Source: Nostocales cyanobacterium Centralia_MAG_434 (GTDB taxonomy: Bacteria; Cyanobacteriota; Cyanobacteriia; Cyanobacteriales; Nostocaceae). Taken from it: a stretch of DNA of 64,000 nucleotides. The notes beneath the pieces were generated by a model. That model worked only from the letters and a program-made list of their open reading frames with translations, searched no databases and was not told the DNA's origin. Position 1 is the first letter of the stretch. Each line of letters starts with the position of its first letter. Where the stretch lies: contig JAJPJF010000417.1 in assembly GCA_021324415.1 (NCBI GenBank), positions 1-64,000 on the forward strand, in the 5' to 3' direction. Of this stretch, positions 28,923-38,800 are shown piece after piece. The position numbers and the translations under genes were made by a program.

Positions 28923-29728
28923 ACTGCAAAGCAGATAGCGAACAAGATGTCAGCCACAATGATGATAAGGAAAATACCAAGACTTTGGGTAAGGTTTACT
29001 TAGTGGGTGCTGGACCAGGAGATCCAGGGTTGATGACCCTTAAAGGAAAGGGGTTATTGGAGTGCGCTGATGTCGTCATCTATGATGCTTTGGTCAGTCC
29101 GGCTGTTTTGTCAATGGTTAATCCTCAAGCCGAAAAAATTAATGCTGGCAAGCGGCGCGGACGTCATTCATTAATGCAAGAAGAAACTACGCAGTTACTG
29201 ATTGATAAAGCACAAGACCATGCTGTTGTGGTGCGTCTGAAGGGAGGCGATCCATTTATATTTGGTCGCGGCGGTGAAGAGATGGAAGAATTGATCAACG
29301 CCGGGATAGCAGTAGAGGTTGTGCCTGGTATTACATCGGGAATTGCAGCTCCAGCATATGCAGGTATTCCTTTAACGCATCGGCTATATAGCTCGTCAGT
29401 AACTTTTGTCACTGGTCATGAAACATCTGGTAAGTATCACCCAGCAATCAATTGGCATGCGATCGCCCACGGCTCAGAAACAATAGTTATTTACATGGGA
29501 ATTCACAACCTACCTTACATCGTAGAACAACTTATAGCAGCCGGGCTGAGTTTAGAAACGCCAATTGCATTGGTACGCTGGGGTACACGACCTGATCAGG
29601 AAGAATTGATTGATCACTTAGGGACAATTGTCGAGCAAGTTGAGAAAACTGGGTTTGAAGCACCGGCAATTGTCGTAGTTGGTGCAGTGGTGAATATGCA
29701 TGCAGTTTTATCAAAGCAAGAGCATTAG
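28919..29728 (+). CDS. cobA: Uroporphyrinogen-III C-methyltransferase (SUMT)
   Basis: 269 residues from the ATG at 28919, whose TG is shared with the upstream stop. SUMT motifs: 'VYLVGAGPGDPGLMTLKG' , 'VVRLKGGDPFIFGRGGEE', 'VVPGITSGIAAPAYAGIPLTHR' and 'VIYMG'. It methylates uroporphyrinogen III at C2 and C7 to precorrin-2, the entry to siroheme and cobalamin. The first 25 residues are a charged extension. It lacks the CysG oxidase/chelatase domains, whose chelation role is filled by the coupled CbiX. Confidence 0.94.
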   Translation: MNCKADSEQDVSHNDDKENTKTLGKVYLVGAGPGDPGLMTLKGKGLLECADVVIYDALVSPAVLSMVNPQAEKINAGKRRGRHSLMQEETTQLLIDKAQDHAVVVRLKGGDPFIFGRGGEEMEELINAGIAVEVVPGITSGIAAPAYAGIPLTHRLYSSSVTFVTGHETSGKYHPAINWHAIAHGSETIVIYMGIHNLPYIVEQLIAAGLSLETPIALVRWGTRPDQEELIDHLGTIVEQVEKTGFEAPAIVVVGAVVNMHAVLSKQEH

Positions 29729-29752
29729 TCCTAAAGTGTTGAGAAACCAGGG

Positions 29753-29808
29753 GTAGTGCGGGCCGGAAAGCTCGCTACTACCAAACGGGAGCAAGATGCT
29801 CCCACTAC
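29753..29808. repeat. GTAGTG...CACTAC dispersed element, copy 2
   Basis: A 56-bp unit starting GTAGTGCGGGC and ending GATGCTCCCACTAC. It shares the outer GTAGTG/CACTAC ends and the AGCAAGATGC module with 12205-12318. It lies between convergent cobA and the CheA-like gene. Confidence 0.65.
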
Positions 29809-29851
29809 ATTTGATAGATGCGGTTCAATTTAAGCTTGGAAAATCACTGAA

Positions 29852-31297
29852 TTACAACGTAAACGGTACTGACAACGTAAAAGTCGTTCCAACCCCTGGT
29901 ACCGTATCAACCGTCATCTCTCCTTGAACAAGTTTCAGCTGGTTGCAAACCGCGTCCATGCCTACACTGTAACAACACATTGCCTTTGCTTGCATAGATT
30001 TACTATACTCAGTCTTCAAAATTACCGATAAGACTTCTTCATCTATCAATTGCGTCAGTAGAGTTGGCTCTAAGCTCATTACTGACTTGCAAGAACGTAT
30101 TTTCTCCTCCCAAAGACCACGACCATCATCTCTGACAGTAATTAAGGTGCGATTTCCATGATGAGTCGCTTTAATTTCAATTAATCCTTGTTCTGGCTTA
30201 CCGCAGGCTCTACGAGTCGTAGGCTCTTCAATACCATATTCAAAGGCATTACGCAACAAGTACATGAGTGGCTCATTCAAAGCCTCCAAAATACTATCCT
30301 CAATTAAGGTATTAGCACCTTCAATTTTCAGATGCACATTCTTACCGTACTCTCTACTCATGTTGTGCAACACTTGAGGAAAGTGCTCAACTAACTCTGA
30401 TAGTGGACGCATATGCACCCGAGTTAAGGACTGCTGCAGCTGCTGTGCAGTTTTATTCAACAAGCAATTAACTTGCTCTGTATCCTCTAAGCTACGTTGA
30501 ATACTAGTTGTAAGTTCTTGAATCTTAACAATAGTTTCTACCAGGGTTTGGTATGAGACATTTAGCTCATTGTGGTTGTCTCTTCTTAAAGAACTATTTA
30601 ATGGATAGTCAGTTTGTACCTGGTGTTGTGTCAATTTTGCATAGGTCAAATGTAGCTGATGATTTTCTCGCTCAATATTTTTAACACGATTGCCTAGGTG
30701 ACGAATGAGTTTATATAGCCTTTCAACTTGCACCTGAAAACTTAGAGGTCGAATAGCAAAATCCTCCAAATCATTCACTCGTTCAAGTTGTGTAACAGAA
30801 ACTTGAAGTTTTTTTTCATGCTGTTCATGTTTCTGTAGCTGTTTGACTAATTTGTCATACTTCACGTGAAAATTTTGCTCAGTTGGCTTGCTTATAAGTT
30901 CATGTAGTTCTTCAAAAACTGGATAGCAAAAGGCAGCCAACCAATGCTCATCAACAGTATGACCTTCTGAATATAACTGTATTATTTGACGTAGCCAATC
31001 TACCCCAGATAGTAGTAGGCTATACAAATCAGTATCAAGCTCTAAAAAGTTTTTGCGGATTTTTAATAGTGTAAATACGTCTTCAAGACGATGAGCTAAA
31101 TCACTTAGAATCCGAAACCCTATTATACTCGCGCCAGAATTAATAGAATGAGTAGCTTCCAATGCAGCATTGATTTTTGGTAAAGCGATCTGATTATTAT
31201 CTCTTGCTTCTGATAAGACGGCTTCCAGTGTATTTAGATAATCTGATGCTTTCTCTAGAAACTGAATCTGGATTTCTAGTTTTTTATCATTAGTCAT
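29852..31297 (-). CDS. CheA-like histidine kinase lacking the CheW-like domain
   Basis: 481 residues. The N-terminal HPt carries His50 in 'ATHSINSGASIIGF'. A long coiled coil and dimerisation region (about 140-300) follow, then an HATPase with N-box 'EPLMYLLRNAFEYGIE', G1 'VRDDGRGL' and a G2-like 'SVGMDAVCNQL'. It ends right after the ATPase and so lacks the usual CheW-like regulatory domain and receiver. The kinase core looks competent. It is the last gene of a minus-strand group with a PatA-like regulator. It may phosphorylate that or another receiver in gliding, pilus or pattern control. Confidence 0.85.
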   Translation of the reverse strand: MTNDKKLEIQIQFLEKASDYLNTLEAVLSEARDNNQIALPKINAALEATHSINSGASIIGFRILSDLAHRLEDVFTLLKIRKNFLELDTDLYSLLLSGVDWLRQIIQLYSEGHTVDEHWLAAFCYPVFEELHELISKPTEQNFHVKYDKLVKQLQKHEQHEKKLQVSVTQLERVNDLEDFAIRPLSFQVQVERLYKLIRHLGNRVKNIERENHQLHLTYAKLTQHQVQTDYPLNSSLRRDNHNELNVSYQTLVETIVKIQELTTSIQRSLEDTEQVNCLLNKTAQQLQQSLTRVHMRPLSELVEHFPQVLHNMSREYGKNVHLKIEGANTLIEDSILEALNEPLMYLLRNAFEYGIEEPTTRRACGKPEQGLIEIKATHHGNRTLITVRDDGRGLWEEKIRSCKSVMSLEPTLLTQLIDEEVLSVILKTEYSKSMQAKAMCCYSVGMDAVCNQLKLVQGEMTVDTVPGVGTTFTLSVPFTL

Positions 31298-31448
31298 TAT
31301 TGGTTAGTTATCAGTCCTTGATTATTGGGAGCCATTGCTACAGAAGGATGAGTCCAACCTAGGCAATTGGCGTTCATTAGTCATTGATATATGACAAATG
31401 ACAAACTTAACTAACTTTGACGTTACTCAACCTTGCTGATAATTTCTG

Positions 31449-31628
31449 CTATATATCTACTATTTTTTTGAAAAAATTTTTGACATAAGAATTACGTAAT
31501 CGTACTCCTTGCCACTCTGCTGACTCAAGTGATACCAATTCACTATCAATTTGATACGCTTGCCAACTGGGAAGACAAGGGAATAAATTTATATCAAAAA
31601 TTTCGTGAAATTGTATGACACCTGGCAT
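31449..31628 (-). CDS. Hidden 59-codon ORF between the PatA-like and CheA-like genes
   Basis: ATG at 31628, stop at 31449-31451. It encodes 59 residues with protein-like composition ('MPGVIQFHEIFDINLFPCLP', 'WQAYQIDSELVSLESAEWQG'). An AGGT ribosome-like site lies about 6 nt upstream. The frame is open further upstream to about 31700 without a start, so it may be the 3' remnant of a longer gene. No family is recognised. It lies where CheY/CheW/receptor genes usually sit in such clusters. Confidence 0.4.
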   Translation of the reverse strand: MPGVIQFHEIFDINLFPCLPSWQAYQIDSELVSLESAEWQGVRLRNSYVKNFFKKIVDI

Positions 31629-31725
31629 TTCATACCTAGCAATCTGTGTTTTCTCTTCTTTGTAGCAATTGGTATATCTAATAGATAGGATTTCTATAAC
31701 CCAAATTTGTAAGACTCACACGTAA

Positions 31726-32802
31726 TCACTTTATGTGTCGAAATATTATTTTTAGTAGTTCAACTGGTGTAAAAGGCTTAGCCAAAGAACCTGATGCTCT
31801 CACCACTTTTGCCTTCCATCTATGTACTAAATGTAACTGCTCGGCAATAAGAATGACAGGCTTTGTTTGGAAATAAGAATGTTTACGTAATAAAGAACAT
31901 AACTCATATCCAGTTAAATGTGTCATTTCAGTATCTAGTAAGATTAGATCTGGTTTGATCCGAATGATTTGTATTAAAGCTTTCAAAGAATTACTAACTC
32001 CAATAAAGCTAAAAAACTGCTCATCCAGACAACTTTTAATGTTACTTAATACTAGTGAACTGTTACTAACACAGAAAACTGTATATGGTTTTTTAGCTAC
32101 AGATTGCTGATGAGATTGCTGACGACCATTACTGTTAATATTTAGACGGGGAGGTAAAATACTATTATGGTTTGGTGATTGTGGCCCACTTTTCGGTTGA
32201 GATGATCGCGGTTGTGGGTTGGAATTTGGAAGGTGTTGATGTTGAGCTTGTGACTGAATGTTGTGAGGATTACGTGATTGCTTATGACAATTTTCGATGA
32301 GTAAGAACTGATCTAAGTGGCAAAATTTGGGCATATTATCTAAAAAACTTTGATGAGTAAATTCATAACTTCCCTCTTGTAATCTTAGGAAAGAATGCAT
32401 AACCTCCAATGACATTTGTTCTATGAGTCTTCCTGCTTGTGGAGGTGTTATGTACTTTTGACTAACTAACCAGCAAATAGCAAGATAATCAGGATTAGGT
32501 ATTGCTTTATTATCAATACCAGTCTCAAATATCGCTCGTACTTGCTTATAGACTCCCTGCTGAAGAGTAGGAATTTGCTTGCTCAGTCGCTGTAAGTTCT
32601 TATAAAGAAGATCAAACATCTTATCAGCATAGCAGGCATAAATCAGCTTACCTTCATCAAAATAGAATAACCAAGAAGCTGAAGCGCTAAAGACTTTTAA
32701 ACAACCTTTAGTAGACTGACCAGTTATTTGAGTTAATAGCGATAGTGGCTGTAAAGCTTGAAAGAATCTGTATCTACCAATAGGAAGGGTATTCATAAAC
32801 AT
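31726..32802 (-). CDS. PatA-like response regulator (PATAN + atypical receiver)
   Basis: 358 residues. The N-terminal 'TLPIGRYRFFQALQPLSLLTQITG' and 'NPDYLAICWLVSQKYITPPQA' closely resemble PatA, the heterocyst-pattern regulator, and its relatives. A Gln/Asn/Pro/Ser-rich linker (about 180-235) leads to a C-terminal receiver. The receiver keeps the phosphoacceptor Asp ('LILLDTEMTHLTGYEL') and the Lys ('GSLAKPFTP'). However, the acidic pair that binds Mg is Ser-Asn in 'VFCVSNSSLV', so phosphorylation is doubtful. It could be patA itself or a paralogue; I cannot decide. The start could be ATG 32802 or the internal ATG two codons later. Confidence 0.82.
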   Translation of the reverse strand: MFMNTLPIGRYRFFQALQPLSLLTQITGQSTKGCLKVFSASASWLFYFDEGKLIYACYADKMFDLLYKNLQRLSKQIPTLQQGVYKQVRAIFETGIDNKAIPNPDYLAICWLVSQKYITPPQAGRLIEQMSLEVMHSFLRLQEGSYEFTHQSFLDNMPKFCHLDQFLLIENCHKQSRNPHNIQSQAQHQHLPNSNPQPRSSQPKSGPQSPNHNSILPPRLNINSNGRQQSHQQSVAKKPYTVFCVSNSSLVLSNIKSCLDEQFFSFIGVSNSLKALIQIIRIKPDLILLDTEMTHLTGYELCSLLRKHSYFQTKPVILIAEQLHLVHRWKAKVVRASGSLAKPFTPVELLKIIFRHIK

Positions 32803-34102
32803 AGTTTAGGGATGAAATAACTTAGTTGTAGCTGCAAGTCTTGAATACTAGTAATAAAGAACTAATTGCTTTAAACGAAAGGACTTCTTCTCAATTACAA
32901 AGAGACTATGTGAACAAATTTCATCAGTTCACATGTGTTGGTCTAATTCTGCTACAAATGGTAGCTACAAAGGATAACAGTATTCTAAGATTTACTGTTC
33001 ATAACTGAAAATGGGACATGGCATACAGTAACTATGCTTTATGATTTATGATTTATGCCCATCATTTCAGTAAAATTTATTGCTGAAATAACGCGAATCG
33101 CAAACTTCTACTAACAGTGACTGAGGTATGCTTGACACCATTTTAAGTAGAGGTACATTTAAATTTTATTCACCTACTCAATTGCGTGTAGTGAAATGCA
33201 AAGGTGACTAACCGAGAAGTATAAATGTTGGAAATGCGCTATACAACGATATTGTATTGGTAGTCACTCTTGAAGCTTAGAGTGTCAAATTTAAGAGTTT
33301 GTAGCGTAAATGAAGAAAGTAGAACATATGAATGGTAGATGGGAACTTATTTATTCATAACATGAGATTAATATATTTTCCGGAAAAAATTAAAAGATGG
33401 CTCAACCCTGATAACTGCAAGTCAAGAAAACATAAAAAATCTTTTTTACATTATTTATGTTTTCCAGTAACAATTGGAATTATTTGATTGTTATCAAATA
33501 ACATATTCTTTACCAAAAATCTCCTGGATTCTTTATCTCTGGAATAGATAAAAAGTTATTCATAATAATTTTTCGCTTCATAATCCTGTTAATAATGCAT
33601 GCTATTTTTTTGATAAATGCAGGTACTCATGATAGTTGCTACAGACACATGAAAAGACGAAATATCCTATAACGGTTAATTTTTGCCATCAACAATTCCC
33701 CATTGCTTCTTTATCCAAGAAGTGTTGGAAACATCTGCTAACTGATAGCAAAAGACCGCATTGGTATTTATTCTCTTCTCAATGTCATATTACCCCTTTA
33801 AGCCGATATAGTGATGGGGTGTCTCTCCCCATTACCCTGACCCCCCTCTATTGCCATCTTTGACGTCATAGGAGCGAGAAAAATCTCCTAGTTATCTATG
33901 AAAAGACACTGAGAGATGTTTAGATGAACAACTCATGCTCGCCCATTAGGAACAAATGTGTAGCTTGAGTGCGTCATAGGTGACATAAGGGCCTAAAGGC
34001 TTATCTGATAAATGATTTACATGACAAAGACGAGGAACACACGTAGTTCCGGACTTCGAGAAGCAATAAACTTTTTAAATCCTATCCAGTCGTATTTGGT
34101 AA
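32803..34102. other. 1.3-kb region without a supported gene
   Basis: AT-rich with many stops in all frames; a 75-codon plus-strand ORF at 33636 is not protein-like. Small structures seen are TGATTTATGATTTATG direct repeats at about 33038-33057 and an ATGGGG/CCCCAT hairpin at about 33814-33832. It could hold regulatory DNA, an unrecognised RNA or decayed genes. Confidence 0.5.
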
Positions 34103-34810
34103 TTACAAACGACCAATCACCAGGTTGTCCTTCTCTTTATATCCCCCAGCATAATTGATCACGCACATGGCTTTGTATTTGGCATGAGTTCCAAAAGCAA
34201 CTCCTGCTACTTTGAAATCGGGGTTAAAGAAATTGTGTCTATGACTGCGTGAAGGAACTCCATCATCAACCATCAACTGAAGAATAATATCTTGAGCAGA
34301 GTGTGAACCGTAGCTGATGTTTTCTCCTGCACTTTCTTCCCAAGAACCATAGCGATTGATTCTACTTGGGGGATCACTACCATCACTGCCGTAATGACCA
34401 ATAATACCTTTTGCACCTTCATCGTTGACAAGATCTCTTGCACCCAAAGACATTCCCTTAGAAACAGTCAGAGGCGCTACAGGAGTGACTCTTTCTAGAA
34501 AAGCGATCGCCTCATCGACAGCTTTTACTCCTTCAGTTGTTTGCAAAAACAAATTATCAGCAATTTTAACTTGATTGCCTTGAAATCGCTTTTTGTAAGC
34601 TTCTAAAACAGGAATATATCCCTGAGGATTGGTTCGTACCTTGTTCATTTCAGCAATTACATCTCGTTCCAACTGTGAAAGATAAGTTGCTTTGGCTAAC
34701 TCAGTTTTAGGTATAGATTGTGCAAAAGAGGGGCTGGGTTTAATGATTTGATAAGACCATATTGACGCCAAAATACTACTTAAAACTACGCAAGTTTTCA
34801 CAGCTCTCAT
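34103..34810 (-). CDS. Secreted CAP/SCP-domain protein
   Basis: 235 residues with a signal peptide (1-30, '[11 protein letters not shown]'...'PSFAQS') and one CAP domain: '[20 protein letters not shown]', '[21 protein letters not shown]', '[10 protein letters not shown]' and '[18 protein letters not shown]'. The fold's His/Glu residues are present. Bacterial CAP proteins are extracytoplasmic and mostly uncharacterised. A close paralogue lies at 50424-51170, sharing long identical stretches such as '[11 protein letters not shown]'. The start is ATG at 34810. Confidence 0.88.
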   Translation of the reverse strand: MRAVKTCVVLSSILASIWSYQIIKPSPSFAQSIPKTELAKATYLSQLERDVIAEMNKVRTNPQGYIPVLEAYKKRFQGNQVKIADNLFLQTTEGVKAVDEAIAFLERVTPVAPLTVSKGMSLGARDLVNDEGAKGIIGHYGSDGSDPPSRINRYGSWEESAGENISYGSHSAQDIILQLMVDDGVPSRSHRHNFFNPDFKVAGVAFGTHAKYKAMCVINYAGGYKEKDNLVIGRL

Positions 34811-35120
34811 TAATTACCTCACGATTGATGTCTACGTACTAATTCGGTTACTTAGATGCACCGTGAGTTCTAGGAACTCTTTCATGATGCTGATTTTGAT
34901 CAAGAACACTGAAATCCTAACGATATTTATTTGTACCATTAAGAACCAAAAACGTAAAGATAACTTTAAAAATCTATCCCATAGCTTATTTGTAGTAAAT
35001 TTGTCAAGTATATTTCAGTACTTACAGGGAATATCTCTGTAAATCATGGCTCAAGTACCATTATGATCGGTTTGAGCCATGAGTCTTTACATGCAAGTAC
35101 AGTGTGATGATATCAGCTAA
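34811..35120. other. Intergenic region between CAP and DsbA-like genes
   Basis: 310 bp. It holds a probable terminator hairpin for the DsbA-like gene at 35045-35081 and presumably the CAP gene promoter. Nothing else was recognised. Confidence 0.45.
35045..35081 (-). terminator. Hairpin after the DsbA-like gene
   Basis: A perfect 10-bp inverted repeat CATGGCTCAA/TTGAGCCATG with a 17-nt loop, 40 bp past the minus-strand stop. There is no T-run, so intrinsic termination is uncertain. Confidence 0.5.
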
Positions 35121-35894
35121 TTATTTAGAGTTATCAGAGAAAATTTTCTCGATATCAGAGATTTGTACAGCACCCGAGAAATTTTCACTGTTAATGATAA
35201 AGAAGGGTGTACCAGAAAGCCTTAATTTTTCGGCTAGTGCAATATCTTTTTGGATTGCTGTATCAGCAAGACGTCTATCGCGTTCAAATTTTTGAAGATC
35301 CAAATTCAATTTTTTGGCAATATCTATATATAACGCTTCACTCAACTTTTGTTGCTGACTAAATAATGCATCATGATATTCCCAGAATTTTCCTTGCTGA
35401 AATGCAGCCCAAGCAGCTTTGGCAGCAGGTAAAGCTTCAGAGTGAATTGATGTTAGGGGAAAATTTTTATAAACCAGTTTGATGTCATCGTGATGTTTTG
35501 AGATCAGATCTTTTAGCGTTTTATGAGCCTCAGCACAGTAAGGACATTGAAAATCTGAAAATTCTACGAGTACAGTTTTTGCGTTGGGTGATCCAGTCGT
35601 GGGCGATTCGCCAATGACCTTGAGGGGCTCCGTTTTTAAATCCTGTAAGAATGCCTGTCGTGTTTGTTGCAGCTGTTGTTGTTGTTGCTGCTGATATGCT
35701 TGTAAAGACTCCAGAATAACTTCTGGGTGTTGGCGAATGATTTGTAAGACTTGCCGTTCCAATTGTGGATTCGCAGAACTAGCAGCTTGTGCAGGAAGTG
35801 AATAGCCCAAAACCAGACAAAGTAATAATCCTAAAGCTATGCAGTTCTTTAGCCATTGCCGTAGTTGCCCAAAACAGAAGGAGAATGTACGCAT
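35121..35894 (-). CDS. Secreted DsbA-family thiol oxidoreductase
   Basis: 257 residues with a signal peptide (about 1-37, 'CIALGLLLCLVLGYSLPAQA') and a Gln-rich helix (66-80). The thioredoxin/DsbA domain has the active site Cys117-Pro-Tyr-Cys120 in 'SDFQCPYCAEAH' and the cis-Pro loop 'LSGTPFFII'. It probably forms or shuffles disulfides in the periplasm, like the BdbD/DsbA group. A VKOR partner, usual in cyanobacteria, is not adjacent. The start is ATG at 35894. Confidence 0.88.
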   Translation of the reverse strand: MRTFSFCFGQLRQWLKNCIALGLLLCLVLGYSLPAQAASSANPQLERQVLQIIRQHPEVILESLQAYQQQQQQQLQQTRQAFLQDLKTEPLKVIGESPTTGSPNAKTVLVEFSDFQCPYCAEAHKTLKDLISKHHDDIKLVYKNFPLTSIHSEALPAAKAAWAAFQQGKFWEYHDALFSQQQKLSEALYIDIAKKLNLDLQKFERDRRLADTAIQKDIALAEKLRLSGTPFFIINSENFSGAVQISDIEKIFSDNSK

Positions 35895-35963
35895 ACCAAA
35901 ATTCTTTATGGGTGAAACTTCTACACCCTCATAGTATTCCTTGAGATGGACAATAGCGATCGC

Positions 35964-38786
35964 TCAAAATTGCATCTGATCTCGTTTCATCCCGAGTATT
36001 TTCTCAATCAACGCTTGATTTTCTTGACTTTCTGCTTGTTTGAGATATTCAATTGCAATCTGTGCTGCAGCAGGCTGCTCTTTAGCAATAGCAACTAGTG
36101 ATTCCACAGTCTGATAAAGTTGTATTTTTTCTGACTGCCTAGTTGTAGCAATTGGCAGAATCACAGCAGCAAGCACTAAACCAATCATCGGAGGGACAGT
36201 AGGAATCCACCAATTTTGTAAAAAGGCAAGATATGCAATTCCTAGGAGCCCTCCCCCTGTTATCGTAATGCTTGCAATGATCGCTTTAGATGACATAAAC
36301 TGCCAACTTAATACTGCTCCCACTGTAGACCACAACAAAATCCAGAGAAACTCAACTGGCTTAGACCACACGTGCATCATTCCTCTTCCCTCTAAGGCTG
36401 CACTCAAAATTTGACTGATGATATTGGCGTGAATCATCACCCCAGCCATTTGTTTTGAGTGACCCTTGTAGTTCATATAAGGCGTTGAAAATAAATCGTT
36501 GATACTGGAAGCAGTGGTTCCCATTAAAACGACGCGTCCTGTAAAAGCAGTTTCTTCTTGCCCAACAGGGTTTTTTGAAGAGTCGATATCATTCCCTGAT
36601 TGTTGTGGTATTTTGTGAGCTAATAAATTTGTCAGTGAAAAAGTCTGGAACTGTTGCTGGGTACCGTGAAAGTTGAGTAAAACTTCATAGCCCAGTCTAT
36701 CAGCACGGACATAACCCCCGTCATTTCCCCCAAAGGGAACAAGCACTGCTTTCCCTAGCTGTAATTGATAGGGATGATCGCTGAGAGATTTGGGAGTGAT
36801 CCCAAAGTCTTGTAAATAACGTAATGCCAATTGCAAGCCGAAACTGAAACCTAATTTATTGTCGGGTAGTTTAACTGCAAGCAAGGCGCGACGTAGCTTA
36901 CCATCTCCATCTATAACCTGATCAGCAAAACCCACCTGATCTAATTGAGCTAAAACTGGCGCAGGGGCAATTTTTCTCCCCACCACCTTCTCGATACCAA
37001 TGAGATTTGGAGTTGTTTTATACAGTTCTACTAATTCCTGCGAACCTGGTATAATAGGCACATCTCGATACAAGTCTAGCCCAAGTGCTCTGGGTTTATA
37101 GCTCTTTAATATCCGGATTGCTTGTGCTACCACTTGATCCGACAGAGGAGACTGACCAATTTGCTTAAGATCTGATTCGTCTATCGTCACAATAGCAATA
37201 CGAGGATCAATTGGTTCTGGAGGACGTGTTTGAAAAAAGCAATCTAGCAGCGTCAACTCCATTCCCTGTAACAAACCAATAAAACGCAAAAGAATCACGA
37301 AACCGGCAACTGCTCCAGCAATGCTCGCGATACAAGTCTTTGCTAGACGTATTTGCTGGGCATTTTGTTTCGCAATTTTCCGTGCATTTACCAGTATTTG
37401 ATTTGCCTGCTTAGTAGCTTGGATAGTAAACTGAGCTTTTTCTTGTTCAATTTGTCTTGCGCGCTTTTCCGCTGCTAAATCACTTTCAATTTCTCGTTTT
37501 GCCAGTTCTTGACTTGCAGCGAGAAAGTGATAGTCTAGGCTACTTAGCTTTTTATTTTCTGACCAAGCCAGTGCTTCTTGTAATTCTATCCCCACTAACA
37601 ATTGAGACTCGTCTTGCTTACCAGATGCATTCCAATCCTTAAACTTTTTTGCATAGGGACGTAGATTTTGCAGATGGAGAGCAACCCATTCTAAGTTAAA
37701 GACTGCTTTATAAATTTGGTTTTTTACCTTTAGAAGTCCCTTTTCATTGACAACTAAACCAGATAAAAGCAATTCCATATGTTCTCTACTATCATTCGTT
37801 GGCACCTCCTCCCCTGCGAGAACTTGCTGATAAATACCTAGTAAAGATCCTGCCGTTTGTTCATCACATAGGAGGCGATCGCGAATGGTTCGTAAATGTT
37901 GCGGTTCATCCTGCGGTTCCCAGTTGTGAATGATACGTGAGTTAACAAGATTTTCCACCCAAAATGCTTCTGTACCAGGCGGAATAGTCAACGTTCCACT
38001 CACTGTGTCATGACTCGAACTGACAACCAATTGACACAGTTTCTGGGTGAGAAAAGGTTGTCCTCCAGTCCAAGTTAAGATTTCTTCGAGAACAACCTCA
38101 GCCTTACCTGCTCGAACTGCTAGCCCTCTCGCTAAAGGCTGAACTTGATTTAAGTTAAACCCGTGCAGTTCGATAGCCTTCCCAATATTAAACAGGGTGC
38201 GATTTTTATCTCGAATTAAATCACATGGGGTTGCTACACCAAAGATAGCAAATGTAATCCGATGATAATCTGGATTCACTGCCCGTTGGTTGTAGCAGAA
38301 TCTTATCAATCCTAAAAAGTCATCTACTGAGAAATCTAGGTTAAGAATACTGTCTATTTCATCTATAAAAATACATAGTTTTTCGTGAGGAAATTCAACT
38401 AGCAAGACTTGCGAAATAAAGTGACTAACTTTCTGGATTAAAGAGAAATCTTCTTGTTCTTGCCACCAGGTTTTTAGGTTAACTTTTTCTAATAGTTTAA
38501 AACCCAACCATAGGTCTGCGACAACTCCTTTATACCACTGAGACGGAGTAATATTTTCACTACCAATATTGGTGAGATCGACAGTAGTACACTGGAATCC
38601 TTCAAGTTGTAGGCGATGCTTTGTTCTGACCAAGAGGGAGGATTTTCCCATTTGCCGACAGTTGAGTACATAGCAAAACTCACCTCGCTTAAGGGCTTCA
38701 TAAAGTTCCACATCTGCCTGTCGTTCTACGTAACTAGGAGCATCGCTGCTAAGTGTACCACCAACTTGGTAACGATAATTACTCAT
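35964..38786 (-). CDS. AAA-like ATPase fused to CHASE2 sensor and membrane helices
   Basis: 940 residues. The N-terminal AAA-like (STAND-type) domain has Walker A '[10 protein letters not shown]' (42-51) and intact Walker B '[12 protein letters not shown]' (137-148). A winged-helix-like region and coiled coil (about 430-480) follow. Next come TM1 (about 485-505), an extracytoplasmic CHASE2 domain ('[27 protein letters not shown]', '[11 protein letters not shown]', '[18 protein letters not shown]'), three more helices and a short cytosolic tail. It looks like an NTPase switch driven by an outside signal. The upstream ATPase gene ends 14 bp before it, so the two form an operon. Confidence 0.88.
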   Translation of the reverse strand: MSNYRYQVGGTLSSDAPSYVERQADVELYEALKRGEFCYVLNCRQMGKSSLLVRTKHRLQLEGFQCTTVDLTNIGSENITPSQWYKGVVADLWLGFKLLEKVNLKTWWQEQEDFSLIQKVSHFISQVLLVEFPHEKLCIFIDEIDSILNLDFSVDDFLGLIRFCYNQRAVNPDYHRITFAIFGVATPCDLIRDKNRTLFNIGKAIELHGFNLNQVQPLARGLAVRAGKAEVVLEEILTWTGGQPFLTQKLCQLVVSSSHDTVSGTLTIPPGTEAFWVENLVNSRIIHNWEPQDEPQHLRTIRDRLLCDEQTAGSLLGIYQQVLAGEEVPTNDSREHMELLLSGLVVNEKGLLKVKNQIYKAVFNLEWVALHLQNLRPYAKKFKDWNASGKQDESQLLVGIELQEALAWSENKKLSSLDYHFLAASQELAKREIESDLAAEKRARQIEQEKAQFTIQATKQANQILVNARKIAKQNAQQIRLAKTCIASIAGAVAGFVILLRFIGLLQGMELTLLDCFFQTRPPEPIDPRIAIVTIDESDLKQIGQSPLSDQVVAQAIRILKSYKPRALGLDLYRDVPIIPGSQELVELYKTTPNLIGIEKVVGRKIAPAPVLAQLDQVGFADQVIDGDGKLRRALLAVKLPDNKLGFSFGLQLALRYLQDFGITPKSLSDHPYQLQLGKAVLVPFGGNDGGYVRADRLGYEVLLNFHGTQQQFQTFSLTNLLAHKIPQQSGNDIDSSKNPVGQEETAFTGRVVLMGTTASSINDLFSTPYMNYKGHSKQMAGVMIHANIISQILSAALEGRGMMHVWSKPVEFLWILLWSTVGAVLSWQFMSSKAIIASITITGGGLLGIAYLAFLQNWWIPTVPPMIGLVLAAVILPIATTRQSEKIQLYQTVESLVAIAKEQPAAAQIAIEYLKQAESQENQALIEKILGMKRDQMQF

Positions 38787-38800
38787 ATGTCATGTTCAAT

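Noticed and set aside
33636-33863. 75-codon plus-strand ORF
   Set aside because: No features and it contains a hairpin; probably chance.
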